Assembly (NCBI GenBank): GCA_003154775.1
Contig: PMES01000072.1
Span: 74,888-137,526 of the forward strand
Length of the DNA: 62,639 bases
DNA from: Acidobacteriota bacterium
Lineage (GTDB): Bacteria; Acidobacteriota; Terriglobia; Acidiferrales; UBA7541
Direction: 5' to 3'
A program made the translations under genes and the position numbers. The stretch's first letter is position 1. Every line of letters starts with the position of its first letter. Of the stretch, positions 1 through 8,591 are shown one piece after another. The notes under the pieces were generated by a model. The model was not told where the DNA came from. It was given only the letters and a program-made list of their open reading frames with translations, and searched no databases.

Positions 1-203
1 CAAGATGACAGGGTGCTGCGCCATTTGAATAGCATCAAAATTGCAGCTCGTGAGAAAGTCCGGCTTGCCGCGAGAATTCCGGGACCTCACAAAGTACATT
101 CAAACCTTGCGATAAACAGTTCCTTCCGGCGGTGCAAGGGGACACAGCGGTTGTCCCTGCGGGAAGGGTTGAGAAAGCTCTAGACGTCGCGGGGGTGTGC
201 AAT

Positions 204-431
204 TTAGGACTTGGAGGGCAACCCGGAATGGGGCGTGCCGGGCATCAATTCACCACTGGCATGGGAGAGGCGCCGCTCGCAAGTGTCCCATTCGCCGTCA
301 AAACATTGCGCCTTGCGGCAGTCGAACTCGCAGAGCGCAAGGTCTTCAGGCACTTCGCGAATCCACTGGTCTTTGAGCCACTGCCAGACTCGCGCGAAAA
401 TGCCTAATTTCTTTGGGCGGGCATATGTCAT
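204..431 (-). CDS. Small four-cysteine protein, unknown function
   Basis: This is a 75-residue protein starting at an ATG at 431. The first half is basic and aromatic, with a W-Q-W-L-K-D-Q-W stretch around residues 16-23. The middle has a Cys pattern C34-x3-C38-x4-C43-x7-C51 ending in C-E-R-R-L, which could bind a metal or form disulfides. No signal peptide or membrane segment is seen. I recall short conserved acidobacterial proteins with a similar Cys-D-C-R...E-W..C..R-L pattern, so I treat it as real, but no function is known to me. The first 203 bases of the window show no convincing gene. The last dozen or so residues look less constrained than the core. Confidence 0.6.
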   Translation of the reverse strand: MTYARPKKLGIFARVWQWLKDQWIREVPEDLALCEFDCRKAQCFDGEWDTCERRLSHASGELMPGTPHSGLPSKS

Positions 432-605
432 AAGTCATCCTGAGCGAGGAACTACAGCAGTTGGGGATTCTAACCCAAGGCACTCCAATTGGACGGAATT
501 ACTTCTCCTTGGAAATGGTTGATCCTAAGCAAGATCCGGCATGGGGGTCGTTCGAAGTGCACAAGAAAAACCTCAGCCTCGCGCAGAATGACGGCGGAGA
601 GCGGG

Positions 606-1310
606 ATGGAAGAGAAGAAAGCGACACGCAGGAAGTTCCTGAAAACGACAGCATACGCGGGCGCGGGAAGCGTGGCAGGGGCGGCCGCTTTGAACGCGGT
701 CTCCGCCGGCGATTTGGCCGGAAGAGCTGGTGATTGAAGCGAACCGCAGTCATTGGGCGGCGGCGCTGCCAGCGGCAAATCCCGGACTGGAGCGGGATAT
801 CGAAGCGGACGTCGCGGTGATCGGCGGAGGATTCACCGGACTTTCCGCGGCGTATTGCCTGAAAAGGGAAGGCACGAAGGAGTGGGTGGTGTTGCTGGAA
901 GCGGAACGCTGCGGGAATGGAGCGTCGGGGCGAAATGGGGCCATGCTGCTGACGGCGACGGAAGACCGCTACATGGAATAGAGCGGCGACGCGAGGCTGG
1001 ACAAACGAGTTTACGATTTGACGGTCGAGAATATCGGGAGATTGAAAGCGCTCTCAGAATCGCTGCGGATTGACGCGGAGATCGAACAGAACGGCGCGCT
1101 GCAGGTTTGCAATACGAGAGAGATTGCGGAAGAGGGGCGGCGCTATGTGGAAAAAGCGCGCGGTGCTGGATTTCCATGCGAATTCTGGAAGAAGGAGAGA
1201 GTGGCAGAGACGATTGGAACGAAAGTGTACGAGGGGGCGCTATTCGATCCGAACAGCGGACAGATGCATCCCGGGAGATTGGTGCGATTGTTCAAGGCGG
1301 CGGAATCGTC
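606..1310 (+). pseudogene. Broken Tat-exported FAD-dependent oxidoreductase (DAO family)
   Basis: The remnant starts at ATG 606 with a Tat signal (T-R-R-K-F-L-K, then an Ala/Gly-rich hydrophobic stretch). Near 710-725 the reading frame shifts by one base. The following frame encodes P-E-E-L-V then an FAD-binding Rossmann motif, V-I-G-G-G-F-T-G-L-S-A-A-Y, and the downstream G-A-S-G-R-N-G typical of DAO-type amine or amino-acid oxidases. A TAG at 979-981 interrupts that frame, which then continues with plausible family sequence (G-A-L-F-D-P-N-S-G-Q-M-H-P) until about 1310, where similarity stops. The expected C-terminal part is missing. One frameshift, one in-frame stop and a truncation make a functional product very unlikely. 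The exact substrate class cannot be told. Confidence 0.75.
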
Positions 1311-1311
1311 G

Positions 1312-1545
1312 TCAGCATATCCGCTCCTCCTCCTCCACGTGAATCACCGGCGTGCCCTCGAAAATTTCCACTTCCACCGTCACGGTAAACCATGGCGACG
1401 TGGATGTGTACTCGGTGGATTTGAAGCTGCCGTAAAAGGCAGGAGGAATTCCTCGCTCCAGCTCCGTTGTTCCCCAGAACAAGGCCTGATTCCGAAGAAT
1501 TGAAAACGGGTGTGCGCTCGGAGATTTGGATGTACGCCAAGGCAC
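1312..1545 (-). pseudogene. Possible coding remnant abutting the broken oxidoreductase
   Basis: An open frame on the minus strand gives protein-like sequence, including a run rich in alternating hydrophobic and polar residues (T-V-T-V-E-V-E-I-F-E-G-T-P-V-I-H-V-E). It begins exactly where similarity of the plus-strand oxidoreductase ends, suggesting a foreign fragment joined by deletion or rearrangement. I cannot name a family, and no ribosome binding site was found. It could equally be a chance frame. Positions 1546-1654 show nothing recognisable. Confidence 0.22.
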
Positions 1546-1660
1546 GGAGGCACCTGTTCCCAGTGGCAGGTTTCAGCTCGGGCACAAGCCGCGCACGGAA
1601 AAGGTGCGCGTGAGGAAAGCGAGGTTAGACTGAAGGCACCGAAAAAGGAGTGACGTGGGA

Positions 1661-2020
1661 ATGAAACGCAAGCTGCTCCCGGTGATCGTCACGGCTTTCG
1701 CGGTCTTGTGGGCGGGCGGATCGCCTGCGCAAGCGCCAAAGAAGAGCGGAGCGTCACTGACAGGGATCGTGCTGGGGCAAAATGGCAAGCCGGTCGAACA
1801 TGCGGCGGTGGTCTGCCAATCGTCGGGGGGCAGCTCTCCACGAGTGATGTACACAGACGCGAATGGAAGGTTTACGATTACGGGACTGAGGCAAGACAAC
1901 TACGATTTGAGGGCGTCGGCGAACGGATTCTATTCGGATTGGGAACGAAATATTGTCGCGCGGACTGGGCAGACCAAGGAGGTCACGGTGAAGCTCGTGA
2001 ACAAGGATGTGACTCCCTGA
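1661..2020 (+). CDS. Secreted carboxypeptidase-regulatory-like (Ig-fold) protein
   Basis: This is a 119-residue protein with a Sec signal peptide (M-K-R-K-L-L then a hydrophobic core and an A-Q-A cleavage-like site near residue 23). The remainder is a single carboxypeptidase-regulatory-like domain: L-T-G-I-V-L-G-Q-N-G-K-P-V-E-H-A-A-V at the start, T-D-A-N-G-R-F-T-I-T-G-L in the middle and Y-D-L-R-A-S-A-N-G-F later. The same fold caps the N-terminus of the two large receptors at 14.6-22.3 kb, but here it stands alone. An AAAGGAG lies at 1644-1650. An alternative GTG at 1655 is in frame but very close to it, so I prefer the ATG at 1661. The role is probably periplasmic or cell-surface binding. 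Confidence 0.72.
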   Translation: MKRKLLPVIVTAFAVLWAGGSPAQAPKKSGASLTGIVLGQNGKPVEHAAVVCQSSGGSSPRVMYTDANGRFTITGLRQDNYDLRASANGFYSDWERNIVARTGQTKEVTVKLVNKDVTP

Positions 2021-2467
2021 CGGTAGTGGCCCGGTGGAGCCATGGGCGTAGGGGAAATTGCGAGGTACTAGTCGAAAAACTGCGCAAATTCCTCGTAACT
2101 GATAATCAATATAAGTATTTTAGTTTGTTACATATACATTGATACTAAGAGAGTCGAACCGAACCCCTATAGTACTAAGCCGTGGGTACCCGGCAATTGA
2201 CGCTAGCGGCCCATTGAGCGACGAATTGGCCCCTTCTAGGATGAATTATGACGGGTTGGGGGCCGCGCGGGGACAGCGGTCCCGCAAGGGGCCGTGTGCG
2301 AGCTACCCAACCCGCCAGTAATAGCCTGCCGACGGCCTCCCCTGAACTCCGGTATTGAAATCCGATACGATAGTCTGGCACGTTCATTGCATCCATCAAG
2401 ATGGAAAGCGGCAAAGATGCGAATTTGACGCTCAGGGCGGCGTTGCAATGACGCGAAACGAGGACAG
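2021..2467. other. Intergenic stretch with an AT-rich patch and a GC-rich stem
   Basis: No gene was found. Positions about 2095-2145 are unusually AT-rich for this genome. Further on, a 9-bp perfect inverted repeat (CGGGTTGGG at 2252-2260, CCCAACCCG at 2306-2314) encloses an imperfect GC hairpin at 2267-2285, so a structured RNA or leader is possible. No T-tract follows, so it is not a standard terminator. Confidence 0.4.
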
Positions 2468-3325
2468 GTGCAGGGATTAGCTGGCAGATGGTTGTTGGTG
2501 TGGCTGATTGTCTTGATGGCCGTTCCTCTGGGTGCGAGCCACCGGGCAGGTGGGTATCCCGCCTCTTCGCTGCAACCTGCCACGATTCGCGCGTTCGAGA
2601 ATTATGTGGCGGCGACGGAAACGCGATTGGGAAAAAGCCTGACGCAAGCAGATTTCTTCTGGGTTGACGAGCTGGCGAAGCAAGAGAAAGAGGAAGCGTA
2701 CGAAAGGTTGAAAAGCGGCAAGGTCGAGCTACGGCACGTGAGCCGGGAGGAAGCTGGGGGGAGCAGCGCGATCCCCGGAGGAATGATCCACGACTGGCAG
2801 GGGATGGTGTTCATACCCGGCGTGAAACTGGATGAGGTATTGAAGCTGTTGCAAGACTACGATCACCACGCGACGTACTACGCACCAGATGTGGAAAGGG
2901 CCAGAATCGAAGCACACGACGGCGATCATTTTCGCGTCTTCATGAGGTTTCGCCGGAAGAAGATCCTCACCGTAGTGCTGAATACGGAGCAGGAAATCAC
3001 CTACTATCGCGATTCGCCGACGCGGGCACACAGCCGGAGTTCGGCGATCCGCATCGCAGAAGTGGAAAATGCGGGGACGCCGGAAGAGCAGGAAAAAACG
3101 CCGGGTAACGACAACGGCTTTATGTGGCGGCTGGAGACGTGGTGGCGAATGGAGGAGCGGGATGGCGGCGTGTACGTCCAGAATGAGGCGGTAAGTTTGA
3201 CGCGCGACATTCCCGGCGTACTGGCCTGGATGATCGAGCCTTTCCTGACGAGCATCCCCAAAGAATCGCTGGAAATGACGCTGGAAGCGACGCGACGGGG
3301 AGTGCTGGGCCGGAAGGGGCGTTAG
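2468..3325 (+). CDS. Secreted conserved protein, function unknown
   Basis: This 285-residue protein starts at GTG 2468, just after AGGACAG. It has an N-terminal signal peptide (about residues 7-24: W-L-L-V-W-L-I-V-L-M-A-V-P-L-G). The rest is a soluble mixed alpha/beta domain with no cysteine motif and no recognised catalytic signature. Patterns such as I-H-D-W-Q-G-M-V-F-I-P-G and the repeated beta segments ending in an amphipathic helix are loosely like lipid- or ligand-binding START/SRPBCC folds, but this is only a guess. Its stop lies 8 bases from the stop of the convergent acyltransferase gene, so the two transcripts meet tail to tail. Confidence 0.7.
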   Translation: MQGLAGRWLLVWLIVLMAVPLGASHRAGGYPASSLQPATIRAFENYVAATETRLGKSLTQADFFWVDELAKQEKEEAYERLKSGKVELRHVSREEAGGSSAIPGGMIHDWQGMVFIPGVKLDEVLKLLQDYDHHATYYAPDVERARIEAHDGDHFRVFMRFRRKKILTVVLNTEQEITYYRDSPTRAHSRSSAIRIAEVENAGTPEEQEKTPGNDNGFMWRLETWWRMEERDGGVYVQNEAVSLTRDIPGVLAWMIEPFLTSIPKESLEMTLEATRRGVLGRKGR

Positions 3326-3333
3326 GGACGAGA

Positions 3334-4551
3334 CTAGACAGAAATCTGCTCACCCCTCTTAGCAAATCTGTATTTGCGGGTATGACCACGATGAATCAAG
3401 GGATGCTCAAAGAAATGCCAGGAGAGCTTCGCGAGAAGGAGCGTGAGCAGAAAAGCGAGGAAAGAGATTGAGGCAGCCGCAGGAGTAGCGATGCTAGGGC
3501 GCTGATGGCGAAGCAGGGCATGGCAGAGACCGAGAAGCAGAAGATGAATCAGATAGATGCAGTAGGAAAGGCGGCCCATCTCTCGCAAGAAGGACCATTG
3601 GAGAAAACGGCTCCAAAGCCCGCGGGGCTCCAATAGACACCAGAGAAGCAAACCAACATAAAAGAACGCGAGCCAGGAAAAACCGAGCGAGGCCATCCAG
3701 AAGGCATCCATGGCGAACAGCCACTTTGTGAAGACGGGCAAGCCCGAGAACAGGAACGCAAGAATGACGTAAAACGCGGTGCGGTGAGCCGCGTACCAGC
3801 TTTGGATGATGCCCTGGCGCCATAAGAGAGCGGCGAGCATGCCGATGGCGAGCGAGTCGGCACGGCAGGGCATCCAGACCGCAGCGTCGGTGCGGCCGGC
3901 GGGCCAGAGAAGGAGAACGGCGGTGCGCAAGAGTGGCGCCAGGCCGAGAGTGGCAAAGAGGACGGCTTTCAGACGAGAAATGGAAAGGAAGCGGACCAGT
4001 GGAGGGGAAATGAGGTAGAACTGCTCTTCAACCCCAAGTGACCAAGCCGGCGCAAGCCAGTACCATGCGAGGGAGGAGTGGGAGAGAACGAAGTAGTTTT
4101 GCAAAAAAAGAAAATAGATGGGGAGCAGGCGAAAATCTGCGGAGAGAACCGGCAGGTATCGCGAGAGGAAGCGGCCAAAGAAAAGAGAAACGACCGCGAA
4201 CAGAGACAACCAGGCGTAAAAAAGAGGGAGAATCCGAAAAAGCCGGCGAGTATAGAAGACGCTGAAATAGTTCTCGGCCCGACGGGCATCGAGAAGAATG
4301 CCGCCAATCAGAAATCCGGAAAGGACGAAGAACAGGTCCACACCGGACCAGCCAAGACGGAAGGCGCAACCGAAGCGATAAAGGAAACTGCCGAACGCGC
4401 CGTGCTCACTGTCGTTCAGATAATGAAGGGAGATCACGAGCAGGATGGCGACACCGCGGAGGCCATCGAGTTGGGGGACACGGCCCGCGAGGAAGGAAAG
4501 ATTCCGGGCTTGGGAGGAGGGAGAAACGGCGCGAGAGTGAAGGGAATCCAC
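3334..4551 (-). CDS. Acyltransferase family 3 (OafA/YrhL-type) membrane protein
   Basis: This 405-residue integral membrane protein has about ten hydrophobic segments. The N-terminal family signature is clear: P-Q-L-D-G-L-R-G-V-A-I-L-L-V near residue 27, then the conserved His of the I-S-L-H-Y element. W-S-G-V-D-L-F-F-V-L-S-G-F-L-I-G-G follows, and later W-S-L-G-V-E-E-Q-F-Y. Members move acetyl or other acyl groups onto sugars of surface polysaccharides or glycolipids across the inner membrane. It sits at the downstream end of the minus-strand glycosyltransferase cluster, 289 bases after the methyltransferase, so decoration of that polysaccharide is the natural inference. Length is within the normal range for the family. 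Confidence 0.92.
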   Translation of the reverse strand: MDSLHSRAVSPSSQARNLSFLAGRVPQLDGLRGVAILLVISLHYLNDSEHGAFGSFLYRFGCAFRLGWSGVDLFFVLSGFLIGGILLDARRAENYFSVFYTRRLFRILPLFYAWLSLFAVVSLFFGRFLSRYLPVLSADFRLLPIYFLFLQNYFVLSHSSLAWYWLAPAWSLGVEEQFYLISPPLVRFLSISRLKAVLFATLGLAPLLRTAVLLLWPAGRTDAAVWMPCRADSLAIGMLAALLWRQGIIQSWYAAHRTAFYVILAFLFSGLPVFTKWLFAMDAFWMASLGFSWLAFFYVGLLLWCLLEPRGLWSRFLQWSFLREMGRLSYCIYLIHLLLLGLCHALLRHQRPSIATPAAASISFLAFLLTLLLAKLSWHFFEHPLIHRGHTRKYRFAKRGEQISV

Positions 4552-4840
4552 GAATATTCTTTCAGAGCATCAGGAAAAAGGCGGAGCAATGGGATTCTAT
4601 CGTATTAGGCCGATTCGCGGGACGATTCATGGGCGTGTTGAAGGAGCGGCCCGGGGTTCCTTGGGAGAAGGCGTCTGTGGCACATTTTGGGGCGGGCATT
4701 GTTTCATAGCACGGCGCGGTCTGCGCGTAATAGGGGCACAAAATTTCCACGTCGCGACGAACAGAGCTACGCGGCGCGTTGGACATGGTGATTTCGTGCA
4801 GCGACAGAAAGAGAAATGAGACGCACCTTCCTGGAATCTC

Positions 4841-5737
4841 CTAGCCGCCGGGACCTCGAGAAGCGCCGGCAATGTGAATGGAGTTCTTCAGAAGGGGGTG
4901 CTCGAGTAGCGCCTGCGTTTTCTTGTAAACCTCTTCGGAATCCACGCGCAGACAAAGCATCACGGTGCCCTCAATCTGGAATACGGGAAGTTCGCGGGCG
5001 AGCCATTCCCAGAATCGCGTGGGCCCCTCGGCAGTACTGTAGTCGTGGCGCAAGATGACGCCACCCGGCTTGACCACGGAAAAAGCCTGATAGGCTTCCG
5101 CGGCAAGCCCCGGCATGCGGTCGCAGGCATCGCAGAAGACGAGCTCGGCAGAAGCGCGATAAGGCCGGTAATCCCAGGAGTCCACGCTGGCGAAGATCTG
5201 TTTGATTCTGGTTTTGGCCGGTTGATCCCAGTAGAAAAAGCCGACTTCGTTCTGGCCGGGAACCGGCGGCAAATCGAGAGTGATGATCTCGCCACCAGGA
5301 GGAAGGTGCAGGGCAATATTCAGCGCCGTGCGCCCTTCCGCAGTGCCAAATTCGACCACGCGCTTCGCCTTCAGGTGGTCCACCACCTTCGTCAGGACGA
5401 TCAGTTCCTGTGGAAGCACGCCGAGATTGCGGGGAAAAGGAAAGAGCAGTTCGGGCGAACGGGTGCAGTCCATTCCAGGGAAAAGCTCGTCGATTTTTCT
5501 CGAGGGAATTTTGAGATCATTCCGCCAAGGCAATCGCTGCCACAGGTGGGGCAACCCAAAGCCGGAGTACAAATGATAGGAGTGGGAGACAAAGCTGAGG
5601 GCAGCGGAAGGACCATTGCGCAACAGGACGCGGAGAGAATTCAAGTTGAGGGAAGAGAGAGCCCGGGCGACGCGCTGAACCGAGGAGGGGTGAGAAGCGA
5701 GATGGTCCAAGGAGTGGTCTTTGGTGAGATCGGCCAT
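4841..5737 (-). CDS. SAM-dependent class I methyltransferase
   Basis: The product is 298 residues from ATG 5737; a GTG at 5779 would add 14 residues. A Rossmann methyltransferase core begins at about residue 125 with V-V-E-F-G-T-A-E-G-R-T (SAM-binding motif I), then I-I-T-L-D-L-P (acidic loop binding the ribose) and L-V-F-C-D-A-C-D (motif IV region). It ends with G-G-V-I-L-R-H-D-Y. This resembles the Methyltransf_24 group often seen in polysaccharide loci. Its place between a GT4 glycosyltransferase and an acyltransferase suggests it methylates a sugar of the same glycan. The acceptor cannot be read from the sequence. Confidence 0.82.
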   Translation of the reverse strand: MADLTKDHSLDHLASHPSSVQRVARALSSLNLNSLRVLLRNGPSAALSFVSHSYHLYSGFGLPHLWQRLPWRNDLKIPSRKIDELFPGMDCTRSPELLFPFPRNLGVLPQELIVLTKVVDHLKAKRVVEFGTAEGRTALNIALHLPPGGEIITLDLPPVPGQNEVGFFYWDQPAKTRIKQIFASVDSWDYRPYRASAELVFCDACDRMPGLAAEAYQAFSVVKPGGVILRHDYSTAEGPTRFWEWLARELPVFQIEGTVMLCLRVDSEEVYKKTQALLEHPLLKNSIHIAGASRGPGG

Positions 5738-5824
5738 GATTAAGAAGAGAGAATACCTGAATTGTCCGCGGTGGTACACAGGGCCGGCGTGCTTAAACCG
5801 AGCAGAATTACCAAGACGAAGGGC

Positions 5825-7006
5825 TTATGGCTCGGGCTCCGCGCCCGAAAGAAGGCGATGAATCGCATCCGCCTGCCGGTCCCATGAGAACTGCTGGGCC
5901 TTGCGCGCAGCGTTTTCTCCGAGGGAGCGCCGAAGTTCCGGATGTTGGAGCAACAAGGAAAGAGATCCGGCAAGGGCGCTGGGATCGCCCGGATCCTGAA
6001 GAAAAATCCCGTCCACACCGTCTACAATGTATTCGCTGATACCGGCCAGACGGCTTACGAGCACGGGCAAGCCACAGGCCATGGCCTCGAGAACAGGCAA
6101 GTTGAATGAATCTTCCAGCGAAGGCGCGGCATGAATGTCCGCGGCGGCATAGAAAGCAAGAATTTCCGAAGATTCGGCAAAGAATTTGACGCGATCGGAT
6201 AAATGAAGCGATTGCACCTGGGACAAGAATGCCGCAGGGGCGTCGCTGCCCACAACGCAAAGCCGAAGCGAGGGATGATTGAGGCGGCTGATGGCTTCAA
6301 GGAGCGTGGGAAGGCCCTTGTTGCGCCAATCGTTGCCGATCAATAGCAGGAGGATGTCATCGGGAGAGTAGCCGAGCTTCTGCCGAGTGGCATCCCGCAG
6401 AGCCAGGCGGGAAGCCGGAGAAAACAGAGATAGATCGACGCCATTGGGCACGACTACGGCATCGCGCCGGCCAAAATATTGGACAAGTTGCAGGGCAGTG
6501 TGTGTGGAAACGGCCGCGAGGCGCAACTCTTTGTGGCGGTAGATGCGGTTCTCCAGGAAGCAGAGCAACCGGTAGTAGAGCGAGCGATGAAGACCGCGGA
6601 GTCCCTCAGAAGATCGCTCCAGTTGCAACTCTCGCAGCCGATGAAAGACAACGTGCACGAGGATGAGATCGGCGTCGGCGGCATTGATGCCGGGAGAAAA
6701 GACAGCGTCGAAGCGGAGATGACGAAACCACCGGTCGAACCAGCGGCAGAATCGATTGGCAAACATCCAGAAGAGAAATGCGAACAGGTGAGGCGCGGGC
6801 AGACGGGGAACGCGATGCCAGAAAATGCGCTGACTGGAATCCTGTCCGCGAGTTGCAAACGGTGCGACCTGCAAATCGCCGACTTGCTGAGAATAGAGAT
6901 GAATCTCATGGCCGTGGCGGTTGGCAAGCCTTTCGACAATCTCGGCAAGGGAGCGCTCCGTGCCGTGGCGGCGGTCTACAAAGGGAGAAAGGACGGCGAT
7001 GCGCAA
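5825..7006 (-). CDS. GT4-family glycosyltransferase
   Basis: A 393-residue GT-B fold retaining glycosyltransferase. The N-terminal half carries the acceptor side (R-I-A-V-L-S-P-F-V-D-R-R-H-G-T-E-R). The C-terminal half has the nucleotide-sugar side, with the typical N-G-V-D-L hinge. The acidic pair is in E-D-S-F-N-L-P-V-L-E-A-M-A-C-G-L-P-V (E-x7-E motif). Such enzymes add one sugar from an activated donor at the cytoplasmic face of the inner membrane. Only one base separates it from the upstream ligase-like gene, so it is certainly co-transcribed. Confidence 0.92.
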   Translation of the reverse strand: MRIAVLSPFVDRRHGTERSLAEIVERLANRHGHEIHLYSQQVGDLQVAPFATRGQDSSQRIFWHRVPRLPAPHLFAFLFWMFANRFCRWFDRWFRHLRFDAVFSPGINAADADLILVHVVFHRLRELQLERSSEGLRGLHRSLYYRLLCFLENRIYRHKELRLAAVSTHTALQLVQYFGRRDAVVVPNGVDLSLFSPASRLALRDATRQKLGYSPDDILLLLIGNDWRNKGLPTLLEAISRLNHPSLRLCVVGSDAPAAFLSQVQSLHLSDRVKFFAESSEILAFYAAADIHAAPSLEDSFNLPVLEAMACGLPVLVSRLAGISEYIVDGVDGIFLQDPGDPSALAGSLSLLLQHPELRRSLGENAARKAQQFSWDRQADAIHRLLSGAEPEP

Positions 7007-7007
7007 G

Positions 7008-8591
7008 TTAGATGGTCCTTACAGCGGGGGCTGAGCCAGCGGCCAGGGAGTTTCCCTGGACCTCGGCCGCGAGTTTTGGCAGGCGAAAGAGAATCCCGAG
7101 GGAGAGCCACAACAGAGAATTGAGAATGAAGTCCTCATAAGGGGAGAGGCCTTCGTAGGTATAAGGGAAAAGAAGCAGGGAGGCATACCAAAAAATGACA
7201 AAGGCGATGGGAAACCAGACCGTGCCTTTCATTTTGCGGACCACTTTCCAGGCAGAGAAGACGATTGCAAAAGTCATGATGAGCCACAAGAACAAGCCAA
7301 CGACGCCGAGTTCAACAACGATAGATCCATAGCCGCTCTCCACAGCGAAGCCTGTGAGGGGCACGTGGAAAATGCGGGCCACGTACTGGGTACCCAGCGA
7401 AGCGGTGCCAATACCAAAACCGTAGGGCCACCGCGGGTTGTCGAAGGCATACAGGAAATTCCGGATGGGATAGGTGCTGGAGCGGTCCACCAATTCGCTG
7501 GTGGGGCTGGTCAGAGAGAGAGTCTCCCAGTAAAAGGTGAAACGATTTGTGACTTCGGTTGGGAAAAGGAAAATCGCCAGTCCCAAGGAGAGGATGGCAA
7601 TTATCAGGGCGCGCTGGAAGGAGCGCAACACCCGGACAAGTTGTCCGCGCTGCCACGGACAGCCCCACAAGAAAGCAACCACGCAGACAAAGGCACTGCC
7701 CACGGTCCAAAGTAGAGTGCCGCGGGAAGCGGCCATGGCGACCGCCACGGTGGTGGTACCGAGACTGAGCAGTGTGAGAAGCCGGCCCTTGCGGGTCCGT
7801 AAAATGAGGTAGCCGCCATATCCAAAGGCAAACAGCCAGACCGGAACAAGAAAAAACGCGAAGCGGCCGTTACTCACAAATACAGAAGTTGGGCGGTAAA
7901 CAATCACGCCAGAAATGGGAGAGACACGGTAGTTGGTACTCAATTCCCGAATGTCATCGGCCATGATCGCGGGATTCAGAAAGGTATGGCCCAAAATCGA
8001 CTGCGCAATGCCAAGCAGGGCAACCACAAGGGAGAGTCCCAAGAGGTAGGGATAAAACTTCTGGAGATCGCTTTCCTTATCGATCAACGCGTAACCCACA
8101 AAAATCAGGGGAATGTAGTAAAAGTACAGCTTCATGCCCAAGATTCCATAAAAAAGACTGGTGGAGGCGGGGTTAAAGACCTGGATGAGTCCGAACCAGA
8201 GGAAAATAAGGAGCGGGAGACGAAACGGAAGGGTGAAGGTTTGTACTTCCTTTTTGCGATAAGCGAGAAAGAAAGATAGATAAACCATTCCCACAAGGAT
8301 GTCTTTCCCGAAGTAGATGACCATATTGTTGCCGAGGTATTTTCGGGCAAGATCTTCAAAGAAGAGCCATCCAAGGAAGACATAGAGGCCTGTCCGCCAG
8401 CGGCCGAGGATGGTGGTCAAACTGGCGGCGACGGCCAAGCCGAGAGCGATGTAAGCGAGAGCAGTGAGATCACCGGCCAAAACGTACTGAGCCAATTTGT
8501 AAGCCAGATAAAAGAAGAGAAAGATCGCCACAACAAGATAGAGGGGATTCTTGCGAAACTGACCCGGCAAAACTTGAGCGGCCAGCCTCAC
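7008..8591 (-). CDS. O-antigen ligase/polymerase-like membrane protein
   Basis: A 527-residue polytopic protein with about a dozen hydrophobic segments. A large extracytoplasmic loop of roughly 70 residues lies between the later helices (around T-N-R-F-T-F-Y-W-E-T-L to G-F-A-V-E-S-G-Y). The Y-G-F-G-I-G-T and E-S-G-Y-G-S-I-V-V-E-L-G-V-V-G-L segments match the Wzy_C/O-antigen-ligase pattern. Proteins of this kind polymerise or transfer lipid-linked glycans at the periplasmic face. The start overlaps the stop of the upstream methyltransferase by four bases (ATGA). Whether it acts as ligase (WaaL) or polymerase (Wzy) cannot be decided here. Confidence 0.82.
   Translation of the reverse strand: MRLAAQVLPGQFRKNPLYLVVAIFLFFYLAYKLAQYVLAGDLTALAYIALGLAVAASLTTILGRWRTGLYVFLGWLFFEDLARKYLGNNMVIYFGKDILVGMVYLSFFLAYRKKEVQTFTLPFRLPLLIFLWFGLIQVFNPASTSLFYGILGMKLYFYYIPLIFVGYALIDKESDLQKFYPYLLGLSLVVALLGIAQSILGHTFLNPAIMADDIRELSTNYRVSPISGVIVYRPTSVFVSNGRFAFFLVPVWLFAFGYGGYLILRTRKGRLLTLLSLGTTTVAVAMAASRGTLLWTVGSAFVCVVAFLWGCPWQRGQLVRVLRSFQRALIIAILSLGLAIFLFPTEVTNRFTFYWETLSLTSPTSELVDRSSTYPIRNFLYAFDNPRWPYGFGIGTASLGTQYVARIFHVPLTGFAVESGYGSIVVELGVVGLFLWLIMTFAIVFSAWKVVRKMKGTVWFPIAFVIFWYASLLLFPYTYEGLSPYEDFILNSLLWLSLGILFRLPKLAAEVQGNSLAAGSAPAVRTI

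Noticed and set aside
4562-4786. 74-codon minus-strand frame between acyltransferase and methyltransferase genes
   Set aside because: No good ribosome binding site, no recognised motif. Competing frames in the same 289-base gap look equally random.
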